Made by a program: the position numbers and the translations under genes
Source of the DNA: Rhizocola hellebori
GTDB taxonomy: Bacteria > Actinomycetota > Actinomycetes > Mycobacteriales > Micromonosporaceae
Direction: 5' to 3'
NCBI RefSeq assembly: GCF_016862955.1
Contig: NZ_BONY01000009.1
Coordinates: 143,098-207,097 of the forward strand
Length of the DNA: 64,000 bases
Shown here: piece after piece, positions 62,645 to 64,000 of the stretch
Layout of the letters: every line of letters starts with the position of its first letter
Numbering within the stretch: the first letter of the stretch is position 1
Notes under the pieces: model-generated
The model's database searches: none
What the model was told of the DNA's origin: nothing
What the model saw: the letters and a program-made list of their open reading frames with translations, nothing else

Positions 62645-63574
62645 ATGGCGGACGTGACAGAACTCGATGCGACGGCCGTGGTCCATCAGCTCTTGGCGGC
62701 GGCCGGCAGTCGGCTGTACGACTCTTGGCTCACCGAATTCGAGCGGCTCAATGACATCGGTTGCGATCTGCTCTTCGCCCTACGCGATCGCCCGGGTGAC
62801 ACTCCGATCGGCGCTCGGACGGCCCATCCCAGAGACATCGCGGAGGACCTGTGGCACGCATTCGTCCACGCGGCACGGCGATGGCCAGATCGTTTCCTTG
62901 AGCATGTCTTGTCAGATCCGGCCCTCCACGAGGACATCGAGATTCTCGACGCTCTCGGCGAGGTCGACCGGCCGGCAGCGCGAGCGCTTCTCGTCGCCGC
63001 GGTCAACCAGCGCCGCGCCGGCCACGCGTTCGGCCGCCGGTATGCCATCGGATCGCTGATCCGGCTGTCCGACCCACAGGTACCGGGCCTGCTGGCCAGA
63101 CTGGTGAAAGACCGCGACTCATCCGTGCGCTTCGCGGCCGTCACAGCTGCCATCGAGCACGGCGACGCCCGTTGCATGCCCGCCTTGCAGCACGTCTCCG
63201 AAGCGGCGAAGACCCCTTGGGGGACAAGGCAGTTCGCCCTCGACGCGATCGAAGCGATCGCCTCACGGGAAGGCCTGGCCGACCTGATCCCGCCATCCGG
63301 CCAACGCCGCCTCGTCGAGCTGCGACCACCGGCGACCCGAACAGCGGCCGTCACCGTGCTGGAGGTCTTCATTCACCACATAGGAGCCCGCGTCACCACG
63401 GGTGAGGCAATGGCCCGGCTACAGGTGGGGCGCCGCATCCATCACACAAAGGCACCGTGCGACGGCGTGGTGGCATCAATCGGCGTCTCACCCGGCTGGG
63501 AACCGCCGCCGATCATGTTCCGTATCAGCACGGCACATCCGCCGTTGGCGCCACGGTTCAGCTCTGCGGCTTGA
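62645..63574 (+). CDS. HEAT-repeat protein with lipoyl-like C-terminal segment
   Basis: The 309-residue protein has about five HEAT/ARM-type helix pairs (about 60-210; HALGEVD, SLIRLSDPQVPGLLARLVKD, VRFAAVTAAIEHGDARCMPA). A C-terminal stretch (about 245-300) reads GARVTTGEAMARLQVGR, then APCDGVVASIGVSPGW. This has the strand order of a biotinyl/lipoyl domain, but the usual acceptor Lys of MKM/DKA motifs is not obvious. Binding or scaffolding role likely. Its 3' end overlaps the convergent gene by 17 bp. Confidence 0.75.
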   Translation: MADVTELDATAVVHQLLAAAGSRLYDSWLTEFERLNDIGCDLLFALRDRPGDTPIGARTAHPRDIAEDLWHAFVHAARRWPDRFLEHVLSDPALHEDIEILDALGEVDRPAARALLVAAVNQRRAGHAFGRRYAIGSLIRLSDPQVPGLLARLVKDRDSSVRFAAVTAAIEHGDARCMPALQHVSEAAKTPWGTRQFALDAIEAIASREGLADLIPPSGQRRLVELRPPATRTAAVTVLEVFIHHIGARVTTGEAMARLQVGRRIHHTKAPCDGVVASIGVSPGWEPPPIMFRISTAHPPLAPRFSSAA

Positions 63575-63917
63575 GTTCGCGAATCAGGTCGGTGCCTTCG
63601 GCGTTCCACAGCTCGATCGAATACCGCACGTCCAGGCCGGCGAATACCACGGCGAGTTCGTCAAGCCGGGACGGATCCACCACACCGTTGAATATCACCT
63701 CGCCGGGCAACTGTTGCAGCTCAATGCATGCCCACTCGCACTCGACCTCGTAGTCCGTCCATGAACTTGCCCGCGCTCGCCAACCCGCGGCTACGAACGA
63801 CTCAGCCAGCTGCCTAGCCGGTGGACAGTCATACAACGAGCCATACACGTTGTTGTCGAGCGCCGCCAGCTGGTCGACAAGACGCGGCCCCGACGTGCCT
63901 CCAGACGTGATGTCCAT
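63558..63917 (-). CDS. hypothetical protein, 119 aa
   Basis: ATG 63917 is preceded by a clear GGAGGG ribosome site. The soluble alpha/beta protein (SLYDCPPARQLAESFVAAGW; WACIELQQLPGEVIFNGVVD) belongs to no family I recognise. The style resembles small immunity-type proteins. Nothing further is seen from 63918 to the window end. Confidence 0.7.
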   Translation of the reverse strand: MDITSGGTSGPRLVDQLAALDNNVYGSLYDCPPARQLAESFVAAGWRARASSWTDYEVECEWACIELQQLPGEVIFNGVVDPSRLDELAVVFAGLDVRYSIELWNAEGTDLIRELKPQS

Positions 63918-64000
63918 CGCCCAACCCTCCTGCGAGATCATCGGCATAAGCGGACTCAATTGTCTCCACCGTCGCCGCGCAGGACAACGAGTCAATCCCA

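Overview
The window is 64 kb of GC-rich DNA whose genes use mostly G/C in the third codon position. It carries large SARP/LuxR-type regulators, ECF sigma factors and many secreted enzymes, and several genes start at GTG or TTG. This fits a filamentous actinomycete chromosome (Pseudonocardiales, Streptosporangiales or Streptomyces-like). I cannot name a genus from sequence alone. No rRNA, tRNA, CRISPR array, integrase or replication origin was seen.

Layout. 0-2.8 kb: a very large partial protein of unknown function on the minus strand. 2.9-9.4 kb: an ECF sigma/anti-sigma pair, secreted proteins (S1 protease, beta-helix protein) and two DUF2236-superfamily oxygenase genes, one of them a convincing latex-clearing protein (Lcp). 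9.8-18 kb: an MFS exporter, membrane and secreted hypotheticals, a DoxX-like protein and an aminoglycoside-type nucleotidyltransferase. 18.2-26.7 kb: a cell-wall cluster. On the minus strand an apparent four-gene operon runs M15D (VanX-type) dipeptidase, SARP/NB-ARC/TPR regulator, NlpC/P60-like protein, DUF1906 glycoside-hydrolase-like protein. The last two share a nearly identical beta-propeller-like C-terminal domain. A GH20 hexosaminidase is transcribed divergently. 26.7-28.8 kb: an insertion scar of lower GC content with relics of two transposases (IS630-like and IS701-like) and two small export or membrane genes. 29.4-33.1 kb: a translationally coupled operon of ECF sigma factor, zinc-finger anti-sigma, ABC ATPase and two membrane subunits. 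33-44 kb: a decayed copy of an NB-ARC/TPR regulator, a NucA/NucB-type secreted nuclease, two further STAND regulators (one with exact 120-bp repeats), an ArsR-like regulator and an NAD(P)-binding oxidoreductase. 44-48.8 kb: a secreted subtilase with lectin-like repeats, two apparently truncated genes lying back to back, and a serine beta-lactamase-like hydrolase.

49-60.5 kb is the most interesting part. A LuxR-type STAND regulator diverges from a compact five-gene locus: a 707-aa protein, a 165-aa WXG-type protein, a 137-aa helical protein, a 1414-aa FtsK/EssC-like ATPase with three ATPase modules, and a 490-aa protein with a cytoplasmic actin/PilM-like domain, one membrane segment and an exported domain. 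The last three genes overlap by 4 bp each. EccB, EccD, EccE and mycosin genes are absent from the window. I read this as a minimal type VII-like secretion locus that resembles the EssC-type machinery of Firmicutes more than a mycobacterial ESX system. 60.5-64 kb holds small housekeeping-like genes: a 53-aa gene, dienelactone hydrolase, VOC protein, and a HEAT-repeat protein with a lipoyl-like tail.
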